The position numbers and the translations under genes were made by a program. Below the pieces are notes generated by a model. The model was not told the DNA's origin and did not search any database. It worked only from the letters and a program-made list of their open reading frames with translations. Shown piece by piece: positions 1 through 6,881 of a DNA stretch of 6,881 nt. Each line of letters starts with the position of its first letter. Within the stretch, counting starts at the first letter, position 1. The DNA comes from Betaproteobacteria bacterium (GTDB taxonomy: Bacteria; Pseudomonadota; Gammaproteobacteria; Burkholderiales; Usitatibacteraceae). The stretch is taken from positions 6,587-13,467 of the forward strand of contig PQAI01000150.1 of the NCBI GenBank assembly GCA_003105245.1. The letters run 5' to 3'.

Positions 1-383
1 GCCGCGAGCGCGGCGAACCAGCGCATCTTGTAGTCGTACTTCTCGGAGCCGACGCTCTGCCCGTTCGGGCAATAGACGCTCACGACGCGCACGCCGCCCA
101 CGTCGGCGGCGATCACGCGCTTCTGCAGGTCGGCGAACCCGGGGATGCCGCGCGTGATCGCGGACGGCTCCTCGCGCGCGAGGATCGCCACGCCGTTGTA
201 GGTCTTCTGGCCGTCGTGCACCCAGCGGTAGCCCGCGGCCTCGATGGCCGCGGCCGGGAAGGCCGCGTCCTCGCACTTCGTCTCCTGCAGGCAGAGGGCG
301 TCCGGGGCCTGGCGCGCGAGGAACTCCAGCAGGTGCGGCAGGCGCACCTTGAGGGAGTTCACGTTCCAGGTGGCGAGCTTCAC
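1..383 (-). CDS. xth: Exodeoxyribonuclease III / AP endonuclease (partial, N-terminal 127 residues)
   Basis: The gene continues past the window edge; only the first 127 residues are visible. The family repairs abasic sites in DNA by cutting 5' to the lesion and also degrades 3' ends; it acts in the cytoplasm with Mg2+. The N-terminus reads MKLATWNVNSL when the GTG start is taken as Met, and the metal-binding Glu lies in LQETK at residue 34. Asn7 and Glu34 fall at the same numbers as in E. coli ExoIII. A YNGVAIL stretch and a VYCPNGQ segment near residue 105-112 also fit the family; the latter resembles the exoA-like branch common in betaproteobacteria. The GTG at 383-381 is chosen because the conserved strand starts right there and a GGGAGG lies 10 nt upstream. 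The catalytic Asp and His of the C-terminal half are outside the window, so intactness cannot be judged. It starts 40 bp after the preceding gene and is probably co-transcribed with it. Confidence 0.93.
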   Translation of the reverse strand, partial: MKLATWNVNSLKVRLPHLLEFLARQAPDALCLQETKCEDAAFPAAAIEAAGYRWVHDGQKTYNGVAILAREEPSAITRGIPGFADLQKRVIAADVGGVRVVSVYCPNGQSVGSEKYDYKMRWFAALA

Positions 384-393
384 GGCCGGTCGT

Positions 394-399
394 CCTCCC
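394..399 (-). promoter_or_regulatory. Ribosome binding site of xth
   Basis: GGGAGG on the minus strand lies 10 nt before the GTG start at 383, a slightly long spacing. It supports the GTG as the start because no ATG is available at the family's N-terminus. The site lies between two short complementary arms (GCCGG and CCGGC) that could partly fold over it. Confidence 0.55.
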
Positions 400-423
400 G
401 AAGGCCGGCGGCGATCGCGCGCG

Positions 424-1005
424 CTACTTCGGCGTGGCGGCCGTGTCCGGCGCGGGGGGTGCGGGCGGCGTCTGGGCCTTCGGGGGCGGCGCCGGCGGGC
501 GCGGGGGCACCTGGCCCGGCAGCGCGGTTCGCGGGTAGCCCGCGCCGTCGAGGGCGGAGTGCCACGCGCCTTCCTCGTACCCCTTCACCTTGGCCGAGCC
601 CACCGTGAGGACCGGGACCTCGGCCGCGCCCACCAGCTTCTTGAGCGTCTCGGCGTCGTCGGCGTTCGCCTGCGCGTCGCGCTCGCTGAAGGGAATGCCG
701 CGCTTGGAGAGGAGCTCCCGGCCCTGCTTGCAGGGATCGCCGCAATCGGCCCCGGTGTAGAGCGTCACGGGCGACTTCTGCATCGCGACCTGGGTGGCGT
801 AGGGAAGCTGCACGGCATCCGCCGCATAGCCGCCGCCCACGCGCTTCTGGGTGAGGTTCTTCTGGGGCTCGGGCGGGGGCGTGTCCGAGTAGTGGACCTT
901 GCCGTTGCTGTCCACCCAGCGATAGACGTTGGCCTGCGCGGTCGCGAGCGCGGGCAGCAGCAGCGCCGCCGCGGCGATCACGGAAAGTCGGGTGCGAACG
1001 GGCAT
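424..1005 (-). CDS. Exported DUF4124 / glutaredoxin-like protein
   Basis: A 193-residue protein predicted to be exported. Residues 1-25 look like a Sec signal peptide: Arg at positions 4 and 6, a hydrophobic Ala/Leu core, then an ATAQA cleavage-type site. Residues about 26-45 match the start of DUF4124 (VYRWVDSNGKVHYSDTPPP), a small beta-rich domain frequent in proteobacterial envelope proteins. Residues about 78-150 look like a glutaredoxin/thioredoxin fold: a beta strand (VTLYTG), a Cys pair at 88 and 92, then a helix, and EVPVLTVG with the expected cis-proline at 131. The Cys pair is CGDPC (CxxxC) and not the usual CxxC. The last 28 residues form a Pro/Ala-rich tail that is probably disordered. 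A periplasmic thiol role is inferred; substrate and partner are unknown. It starts 11 bp after the prlC stop with a strong ribosome binding site, so it is probably in the same transcript. Confidence 0.85.
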   Translation of the reverse strand: MPVRTRLSVIAAAALLLPALATAQANVYRWVDSNGKVHYSDTPPPEPQKNLTQKRVGGGYAADAVQLPYATQVAMQKSPVTLYTGADCGDPCKQGRELLSKRGIPFSERDAQANADDAETLKKLVGAAEVPVLTVGSAKVKGYEEGAWHSALDGAGYPRTALPGQVPPRPPAPPPKAQTPPAPPAPDTAATPK

Positions 1006-1009
1006 CGGT

Positions 1010-1015
1010 TCCTCC
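1010..1015 (-). promoter_or_regulatory. Ribosome binding site of the DUF4124/glutaredoxin-like gene
   Basis: GGAGGA on the minus strand lies in the 11-bp gap between the prlC stop codon (1017-1019) and the ATG at 1005. Five nucleotides separate GGAGG from the start. It is among the best Shine-Dalgarno matches in the window and fixes the start codon. The tight spacing suggests translational coupling to prlC. Confidence 0.75.
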
Positions 1016-1016
1016 G

Positions 1017-3050
<2,034 letters not shown>

Positions 3051-3081
3051 GGGAATCCGTTCTGGTGGGGAAGAAGGGGTT

Positions 3082-4356
3082 TCAGCCGGGATAGACGACC
3101 CGGCCGTCGACGATCGTCGTCGTCACGCGTCCCGTGAGCTCCAGGCCCATGAAGGGGGAATTGCGCCCCTGGCTCGCCAGCGCCTCGCGCGTGACCACCC
3201 ACGGGCATTGCGGGTCGAAGAGGCAGAGGTCGGCAGGGCTGCCCGGCGCGAGACGGCCCGCCTCGATGCCGAGCACCGCCGCGGCGCGGGAGGTGGCGGC
3301 CGCCAGCGTCGTGGCGAGCGGCAGCTTCATCTCGGCGCCCCACTTCAGGACGAGCGGCAGGAACACCTCGAGGCCCGTGGCGCCGGGCTCGGCCTCGCCG
3401 AAGGGGACCAGCTTCGCGTCGTCGTCCACGGGCGTGTGGTCGGAGCACACCGCGTCGATGGTGCCGTCGGCCAGCGCGCGGCGCAGCGCGTCGCGGTCCG
3501 AAGGGTCGCGCAGCGGCGGCACCAGGTTCATGTGGGCGTTGAAGTCGCCGGCGTCGCGGTCGCACAGGTGCAGGTGGTGCACGCCCACGTCGCAGGTCAC
3601 CGGCAGCCCGCGGGCCTTGGCCGCGGCCACGAGGGCCACGCCGCGCGCGGTGGAAAGCCGCGCGAGGTGCACGCGCGCGCCCGTCGACTCCGCGAGCTCG
3701 AGGATCGCGTGCAGGGCCACGGTCTCGGCCACGGCCGGCAGCGGCGGAAGCCCCAGCCGCGTGGCCACCTCGCCCTCGTGCGCCACGCCGCCGTGCGCGA
3801 GGTGCGAATCCTGCGGCCGAAGCCACACCGCGTGCCCGAAGGTGGCCGCGTAGCGCATCGCCTGCAGCAGCACGTTCAGGTCGGTGAGCGGCGCGTCCGC
3901 CTGGAAGAAGGCCACGCACCCGGCCTCGGCGAGCTGGCCCATCTCGGCGATCTTCTCGCCCTTCAGGCCCAGGGTGAGCGCCCCCAGGGGAAAGACGCGC
4001 GAGCGCATGAGGCTGCCGGCGCGGCGCTTGAGCATCTCGACCAGCCCCGGCTCGTCGAGCGGCGGGTCGGTGTCGGGCGGGCAGGCGAGCGAGGTGACGC
4101 CGCCGGCGACCGCGGCCTGCATCTCGGACTCGAGCGTGGCCCGGTACTCGAAGCCCGGCTCGCGAAGGCGCGCCGAGAGGTCCACCAGGCCGGGGCAGGC
4201 CACGAGCCCCTTCGCCTCGATGGTGCGCTCCGCGCGGAAGCCGTCGGGGGCCGCGCCCAGGGAGGCGATCCTGCCGTCGGCGATGTGGATGGTCGTGTTC
4301 TCGTCGCGGCCGCTCTGCGGGTCCACGACGCGCGCGTTCCGGATCTCGAGTTTCAT
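3082..4356 (-). CDS. pyrC: Dihydroorotase-like protein, predicted inactive partner of aspartate carbamoyltransferase (PyrC-prime/PyrX type)
   Basis: A 424-residue class I dihydroorotase homologue of the amidohydrolase superfamily, with the usual length and layout: an N-terminal beta domain, PGLVDL at 55-60, a barrel, and an [14 protein letters not shown]-terminal segment. The active site is degenerate. The HxH after PGLVDL reads Ser61-Ala62-Arg63. The HxED-type His is replaced by Arg180. The His expected before the LSTA motif is Arg233. The SDDG-type Asp segment reads FQAD at 151-154. Only the Asp of SDHTP (Asp306) and the NLVPPLRD substrate-loop segment (277-284) remain. In Pseudomonas, a similarly dead homologue encoded beside pyrB is required to assemble the dodecameric aspartate carbamoyltransferase; I infer the same role here. 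An active dihydroorotase must then be encoded elsewhere. Its ATG overlaps the pyrB stop by 4 bp, which suggests coupled synthesis of both subunits. Automatic annotation would probably call it an active dihydroorotase. Confidence 0.93.
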   Translation of the reverse strand: MKLEIRNARVVDPQSGRDENTTIHIADGRIASLGAAPDGFRAERTIEAKGLVACPGLVDLSARLREPGFEYRATLESEMQAAVAGGVTSLACPPDTDPPLDEPGLVEMLKRRAGSLMRSRVFPLGALTLGLKGEKIAEMGQLAEAGCVAFFQADAPLTDLNVLLQAMRYAATFGHAVWLRPQDSHLAHGGVAHEGEVATRLGLPPLPAVAETVALHAILELAESTGARVHLARLSTARGVALVAAAKARGLPVTCDVGVHHLHLCDRDAGDFNAHMNLVPPLRDPSDRDALRRALADGTIDAVCSDHTPVDDDAKLVPFGEAEPGATGLEVFLPLVLKWGAEMKLPLATTLAAATSRAAAVLGIEAGRLAPGSPADLCLFDPQCPWVVTREALASQGRNSPFMGLELTGRVTTTIVDGRVVYPG

Positions 4357-5309
4357 CGGTCGTTCCCGGCGAGGATGGCCATCACCGCCATGCGCACGGC
4401 GATGCCGAAGGTGACCTGCGGCATGATCACGGAGTGGGTCCCGTCGGCCACGCCCGAGTCGATCTCCACGCCGCGGTTGATGGGGCCCGGGTGCATCACG
4501 ATCGCGTCGGGCTTCGCGAGCGCGAGCTTCTCGGGGGTGAGGCCGTAGGTCTTGTTGAACTCGCCGGCGGAGGGCAGGAGCGGCCCGCTCATGCGCTCGT
4601 TCTGCAGCCGCAGAGTGATCACCACGTCGCAGTCGCGAAGCCCGGCGGCCACGTCGTGGAAGACGCGCACGCCGAGGCGCTCCACGTCCTTCGGCAGGAG
4701 GGTCTTGGGCCCGACCACGCGCACTTCCGGCACGCCCAGGGTCGTGAGGGCGTGGATCTGCGAGCGCGCCACGCGCGAGTGCAGCACGTCGCCCACGATC
4801 GCCACGACCAGGCGCGAGAAGTCCTGCTTGTAGTGGCGGATGGTGTACATGTCGAGCAGCCCCTGCGTGGGGTGCGCGTGCCGGCCGTCGCCGGCGTTCA
4901 CCACGTGCACGCCCGGCTTCACGTGCCGCGCGATGAGGTGCGGCGCGCCCGCCTCCGCGTGCCGGACGACGAACATGTCGGCGTCCATGGCCTGCAGGTT
5001 CCAGACGGTGTCGAGGAGCGTCTCGCCCTTGGCGGTCGAGGAGGAGCCGATGTTGAGGTTGATCACGTCGGCCGACAGGCGCTTGGCGGCGATCTCGAAG
5101 GTCGTGCGGGTGCGCGTGGAGTTCTCGAAGAAGACGTTGAAGATCGACTTGCCGCGCAGCAGCGGCACCTTCTTCACTTCTCGCTCGTTCACGCTCACGA
5201 ACTGCGCGGCCGTGTCCAGGATGTGCAGGATGAGGCTGCGCGGCAGGCCCTCCGTCGTGAGCAGGTGCACCAGGCGGCCCTGGGAGTCGAGCTGGAGGTT
5301 CGCGCTCAT
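4353..5309 (-). CDS. pyrB: Aspartate carbamoyltransferase catalytic subunit
   Basis: A 318-residue enzyme that joins carbamoyl phosphate and L-aspartate to give N-carbamoyl-L-aspartate, the committed step of pyrimidine synthesis in the cytoplasm. The carbamoyl phosphate loop FENSTRTR is at 61-68. The flexible loop contributed by the neighbouring subunit, SSSTAKGE (89-96), contains Lys94. HPTQ is at 146-149, [11 protein letters not shown] at 173-183, and [10 protein letters not shown] at 273-282. All expected active-site residues are present. The sequence resembles Pseudomonas PyrB, whose holoenzyme pairs with an inactive dihydroorotase, and not the enteric form that uses PyrI; no pyrI is seen. 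The N-terminal extension before the [12 protein letters not shown] segment is only about a dozen residues. The ATG at 5309 has a GGAGG 5 nt upstream, inside the end of pyrR, and overlaps the pyrR stop by 4 bp (ATGA). The gene end overlaps pyrC-prime in the same way. Confidence 0.97.
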   Translation of the reverse strand: MSANLQLDSQGRLVHLLTTEGLPRSLILHILDTAAQFVSVNEREVKKVPLLRGKSIFNVFFENSTRTRTTFEIAAKRLSADVINLNIGSSSTAKGETLLDTVWNLQAMDADMFVVRHAEAGAPHLIARHVKPGVHVVNAGDGRHAHPTQGLLDMYTIRHYKQDFSRLVVAIVGDVLHSRVARSQIHALTTLGVPEVRVVGPKTLLPKDVERLGVRVFHDVAAGLRDCDVVITLRLQNERMSGPLLPSAGEFNKTYGLTPEKLALAKPDAIVMHPGPINRGVEIDSGVADGTHSVIMPQVTFGIAVRMAVMAILAGNDR

Positions 5310-5809
5310 GCCGGCCTCCGCACCGCGGCCAGGCGCAGGCGCCCGCCCTCGTTGGTGAGCACGAGCTCCTCGCCCGGATCGATCTCGACGAAGGCGCCGG
5401 TGTAGTCGGGGGCGAAGGGCAGCTCGCGGCCGCCGCGGTCGGCGAGCACCGCCAGGCGCACGCTCCTCGGACGGCCGAAGTCCCAGAGCTCGTTCAGCGC
5501 CGCGCGCACGGTGCGGCCCGTGTGCAGCACGTCGTCCACCAGCACGATGTCGCGCCCCTCGACCTCGAAGGGCAGGTGGCTGCGGCGAGCCTCGCGGTGC
5601 AGGCCGATGCGGCCGAAGTCGTCGCGGTGCAGCGTCACGGCGAGGAGCCCCAGCGGGGTCTTCAGGCCGAGGGCGCGGTGCAGGCGCTCGGCCACCCAGG
5701 CGCCGCCGGTGTAGATGCCGACGATGCCCGCGTCGGGCGCGGTGACGGGCTTCATCCGGGCGACGAGCGCCTCGAGCAGGCGCTCGGGTTCAGGAAGGGG
5801 TGCGGCCAT
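5306..5809 (-). CDS. pyrR: PyrR, uracil phosphoribosyltransferase-like pyrimidine regulator
   Basis: A 167-residue type I phosphoribosyltransferase. The PRPP-binding loop is at 88-100 ([13 protein letters not shown]), followed by [17 protein letters not shown] and a [10 protein letters not shown] segment typical of PyrR. An upstream [13 protein letters not shown] and a TLHRDDFG segment at 59-66 also match. In Bacillus, PyrR binds pyr mRNA leaders and converts uracil plus PRPP to UMP; in proteobacteria it sits beside pyrBC and its regulatory mechanism is less clear. The frame stays open up to a TTG at 5839, but the ATG at 5809 is preferred: the conserved protein begins near [12 protein letters not shown] and this gives the normal length. 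The ribosome binding site is weak. The start lies inside the end of ruvX (20-bp overlap), and the stop overlaps the pyrB start by 4 bp. His96 stands where Tyr is common in the VLYTGRT loop. Confidence 0.92.
   Translation of the reverse strand: MAAPLPEPERLLEALVARMKPVTAPDAGIVGIYTGGAWVAERLHRALGLKTPLGLLAVTLHRDDFGRIGLHREARRSHLPFEVEGRDIVLVDDVLHTGRTVRAALNELWDFGRPRSVRLAVLADRGGRELPFAPDYTGAFVEIDPGEELVLTNEGGRLRLAAVRRPA
5315..5319 (-). promoter_or_regulatory. Ribosome binding site of pyrB inside the pyrR 3' end
   Basis: GGAGG on the minus strand, 5 nt before the pyrB ATG at 5309 and within the last codons of pyrR. It supports the pyrB start. With the ATGA overlap it suggests that ribosomes finishing pyrR can re-initiate on pyrB. 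Confidence 0.65.
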
Positions 5810-6266
5810 GGGGGGATTCCGGTCGGTGGAGTTCGTCAAGGTAGCTCTGCAGGATCAGCGTGGCGGCGTGGGCGTCGAGGTCGCCCTTGGCCGTGCCCCG
5901 GGCGCCGGCCTCGCGCAGGCGCGCGGCGGCCTCCGCCGAGGTGAGGGTCTCGTCCACGAAGGCCACGGGCAGCCCGAAGCGGGCGCTCAGCCGGCGGGCG
6001 AACTTGCCGGCGAGGCGGGCCACCTCGTGCTCGCCGCCGTCGCGGTGGCGCGGAAGGCCCACCACGAAGCCCGCGGGATGCCACTCCGCCACGAGGCGGG
6101 CGATGGCGGCGAAACGGGCCTCGGTGGCCTCCTCGGCGATGGCGGCGATGGGGTGCGCGAGCCGCGTGGCCGTCTCGCCCACCGCCACGCCCAGGCGCTT
6201 CTCGCCGAAATCGAAGCCGATGAGGGTGCCGGAAAGGGCGGGCGCGTCGGCGGCTCCGGGGCTCAC
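5790..6266 (-). CDS. ruvX: RuvX/YqgF, Holliday junction resolvase-like pre-16S rRNA processing nuclease
   Basis: A 158-residue RNase H-fold nuclease. The family is required for maturing the 5' end of 16S rRNA; it was first classed as a putative Holliday junction resolvase. Motifs in order: [15 protein letters not shown] at 16-30 with the first acidic residue Asp19; a [13 protein letters not shown] loop at 68-80; [15 protein letters not shown] at 103-117 with Glu106; and [19 protein letters not shown] at 127-145 with Asp131. All three acidic catalytic positions are kept. The start is a GTG at 6266 that overlaps the yqgE stop by 4 bp (GTGA). The frame stays open further upstream, but that part is antisense-like shadow sequence inside yqgE and does not resemble the family. 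About 14 residues precede the first conserved strand, slightly long but acceptable. The yqgE-ruvX pair is widely conserved in proteobacteria, which supports both calls. Confidence 0.93.
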   Translation of the reverse strand: MSPGAADAPALSGTLIGFDFGEKRLGVAVGETATRLAHPIAAIAEEATEARFAAIARLVAEWHPAGFVVGLPRHRDGGEHEVARLAGKFARRLSARFGLPVAFVDETLTSAEAAARLREAGARGTAKGDLDAHAATLILQSYLDELHRPESPHGRTPS

Positions 6267-6820
6267 GCGTGCCCCGCCTCTTCGGAGAGGTTCCCGGGAG
6301 TGACGCCCAGCGCCCCGAGCGCCGCGTCGTAGCGGCCCTCGGGCGGCACGCGGAAGATGACGTCCAGGTCGGCGCTCACCGTGAGCCAGCCGTTGCGCTT
6401 GATCTCGTCCTCGAGCTGCCCGGGCGCCCAGCCCGCATAGCCCAGCGCCACGAGGCGGTCGGACGGGCCCTCGCCGCGCGCCATCGCCTCGAGGATGTCG
6501 CGCGAGGTGGTGAGGCCGATCTCTCCCACGGGAAGCGTCGAGCGCCACTCGCCCAGCGGGCGGTGCAGCACGAACCCGTGCTCCAGCTGGACCGGGCCGC
6601 CGAAGAAGACCGGCTGCGAGGCGAGCGGCTCGTCGTCCAGCTCGATCTCCACCTGGCGGAAAAGGGTGCCCAGGGTCACGTCCGTGGGACGGTTCACCAC
6701 GAGGCCCAGCGCGCCGCGCTCGTTGTGCTCGCAGATGAAGGTGAGGCTGCGGGAAAAGTTCGGGTCGACCATGCCGGGCATGGCGATGAGGAAGTGGCTC
6801 GTGAGGTTGATCGTTTGCAT
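6263..6820 (-). CDS. yqgE: YqgE/AlgH family protein (UPF0301, DUF179)
   Basis: A 185-residue protein of the YqgE/AlgH family, matching the usual length of about 185-190. The N-terminus shows the family signature [12 protein letters not shown] at 6-17, then [16 protein letters not shown] (19-34) and [10 protein letters not shown] (36-45). Later conserved pieces are VFFGGPVQ at 71-78, [14 protein letters not shown] at 127-140 and a conserved Trp at 145. No signal peptide or membrane segment is seen, so it is probably cytoplasmic. The biochemical role is unknown; the name AlgH comes from a link to alginate regulation in Pseudomonas, and no enzymatic activity can be inferred. The ATG at 6820 fits the family's start. 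Only a GGTGG near the ATG could act as ribosome binding site. It is the first gene of the overlapping run and lies directly downstream of a possible promoter. Confidence 0.95.
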   Translation of the reverse strand: MQTINLTSHFLIAMPGMVDPNFSRSLTFICEHNERGALGLVVNRPTDVTLGTLFRQVEIELDDEPLASQPVFFGGPVQLEHGFVLHRPLGEWRSTLPVGEIGLTTSRDILEAMARGEGPSDRLVALGYAGWAPGQLEDEIKRNGWLTVSADLDVIFRVPPEGRYDAALGALGVTPGNLSEEAGHA

Positions 6821-6836
6821 TTGCCACCGACCCCAT

Positions 6837-6866
6837 ATTCTAATTCGAACGCCCCCCCGCTGCCAT
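6837..6866 (-). promoter_or_regulatory. Possible sigma70-type promoter for the yqgE-ruvX-pyr run
   Basis: The minus strand has TAGAAT (6842-6837, five of six matches to TATAAT) in the only clearly AT-rich patch of the window, and ATGGCA (6866-6861, four of six matches to TTGACA) 18 bp upstream. Transcription would start near 6830, giving a 5' leader of only about 10 nt before the yqgE ATG. The -35 candidate falls in the loop of the GC-rich hairpin at 6851-6878. The match is modest, and an upstream promoter outside the window is possible. Confidence 0.35.
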
Positions 6867-6878
6867 CGCGGAGGGGGC
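6851..6878 (-). terminator. GC-rich hairpin upstream of yqgE, possible terminator of the preceding gene
   Basis: Two arms, 6851-6860 and 6868-6878, can form a 10-bp nearly pure G-C stem with one bulged A at 6872 and a 7-nt loop (6861-6867). Reading the minus strand, the stem is followed by GTTCGAATTAG, a poor T-tract, so intrinsic termination is possible but not strong. On the plus strand the window ends three bases after the stem, so a terminator in that direction cannot be assessed. Confidence 0.4.
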
Positions 6879-6881
6879 GAT

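Noticed and set aside
1..383. Crc-like catabolite repression protein instead of exodeoxyribonuclease III
   Set aside because: Crc is an ExoIII homologue that, as I recall, lacks the catalytic Glu; here LQETK keeps Glu34 and Asn7, so an active nuclease is more likely.
3051..3081. A promoter or terminator in the pyrC-prime/prlC gap
   Set aside because: Only 31 bp with no TATAAT-like hexamer and no hairpin followed by a T-run.
4434..5405. A plus-strand open frame opposite pyrB
   Set aside because: It is an antisense shadow of a well-conserved enzyme, with His/Val/Arg-rich sequence and no domain signature.
5810..5839. TTGACG as a -35 element of a pyrR promoter inside ruvX
   Set aside because: No -10-like hexamer occurs at a suitable distance; the following sequence is C-rich.
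6267..6836. A 5' extension of the ruvX frame through yqgE
   Set aside because: The extra translated part is Arg/Ala/Pro-rich and lies in an alternative frame of the clear yqgE gene; RuvX homology starts only after the GTG at 6266.

Overview
This is an ordinary but compact, very GC-rich chromosomal block of housekeeping genes. All eight recognisable genes lie on the minus strand, so transcription runs from the high-coordinate end to the low-coordinate end. Gene content and order (yqgE, ruvX, pyrR, pyrB, a degenerate pyrC, then an M3 peptidase, a DUF4124/glutaredoxin-like exported protein and an exodeoxyribonuclease III) point to a proteobacterium, most likely a betaproteobacterium or a close relative. 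PyrB and PyrR resemble the Pseudomonas/Burkholderia type, not the enteric PyrB-PyrI type. I cannot name the species from sequence reading alone.

Layout in the direction of transcription: 6821-6881 is a short upstream region with a GC-rich hairpin and a possible sigma70-like promoter. Then come yqgE (6820-6263), ruvX (6266-5790), pyrR (5809-5306), pyrB (5309-4353) and pyrC-prime (4356-3082). These five are stitched together by overlaps: 4 bp at yqgE/ruvX, about 20 bp at ruvX/pyrR, 4 bp at pyrR/pyrB and 4 bp at pyrB/pyrC-prime. After a 31-bp gap comes prlC (3050-1017), then after 11 bp the DUF4124/glutaredoxin-like gene (1005-424), then after 40 bp an exodeoxyribonuclease III gene (383-1) that runs off the window. 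No gap is longer than 61 bp, and I see no mobile element, CRISPR array or RNA gene.

The core of the block is pyrimidine synthesis. PyrB condenses carbamoyl phosphate with aspartate. The next gene is a dihydroorotase homologue that has lost nearly all its metal ligands (the HxH motif reads Ser-Ala-Arg), so it should be a structural partner of PyrB, as in Pseudomonas, and not an enzyme. PyrR is a uracil phosphoribosyltransferase-like regulator. There is no room for a classical PyrR attenuator leader between ruvX and pyrR or between pyrR and pyrB. The upstream pair, YqgE (DUF179) and RuvX (rRNA maturation nuclease), is commonly found together. The downstream genes deal with peptide turnover, a probable periplasmic thiol function and DNA repair, and may share read-through transcription. 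The main points worth a second look are the dead dihydroorotase, the CxxxC thiol motif in the glutaredoxin-like protein, and how this pyr cluster is regulated without a leader. I did not find a convincing undescribed system here.
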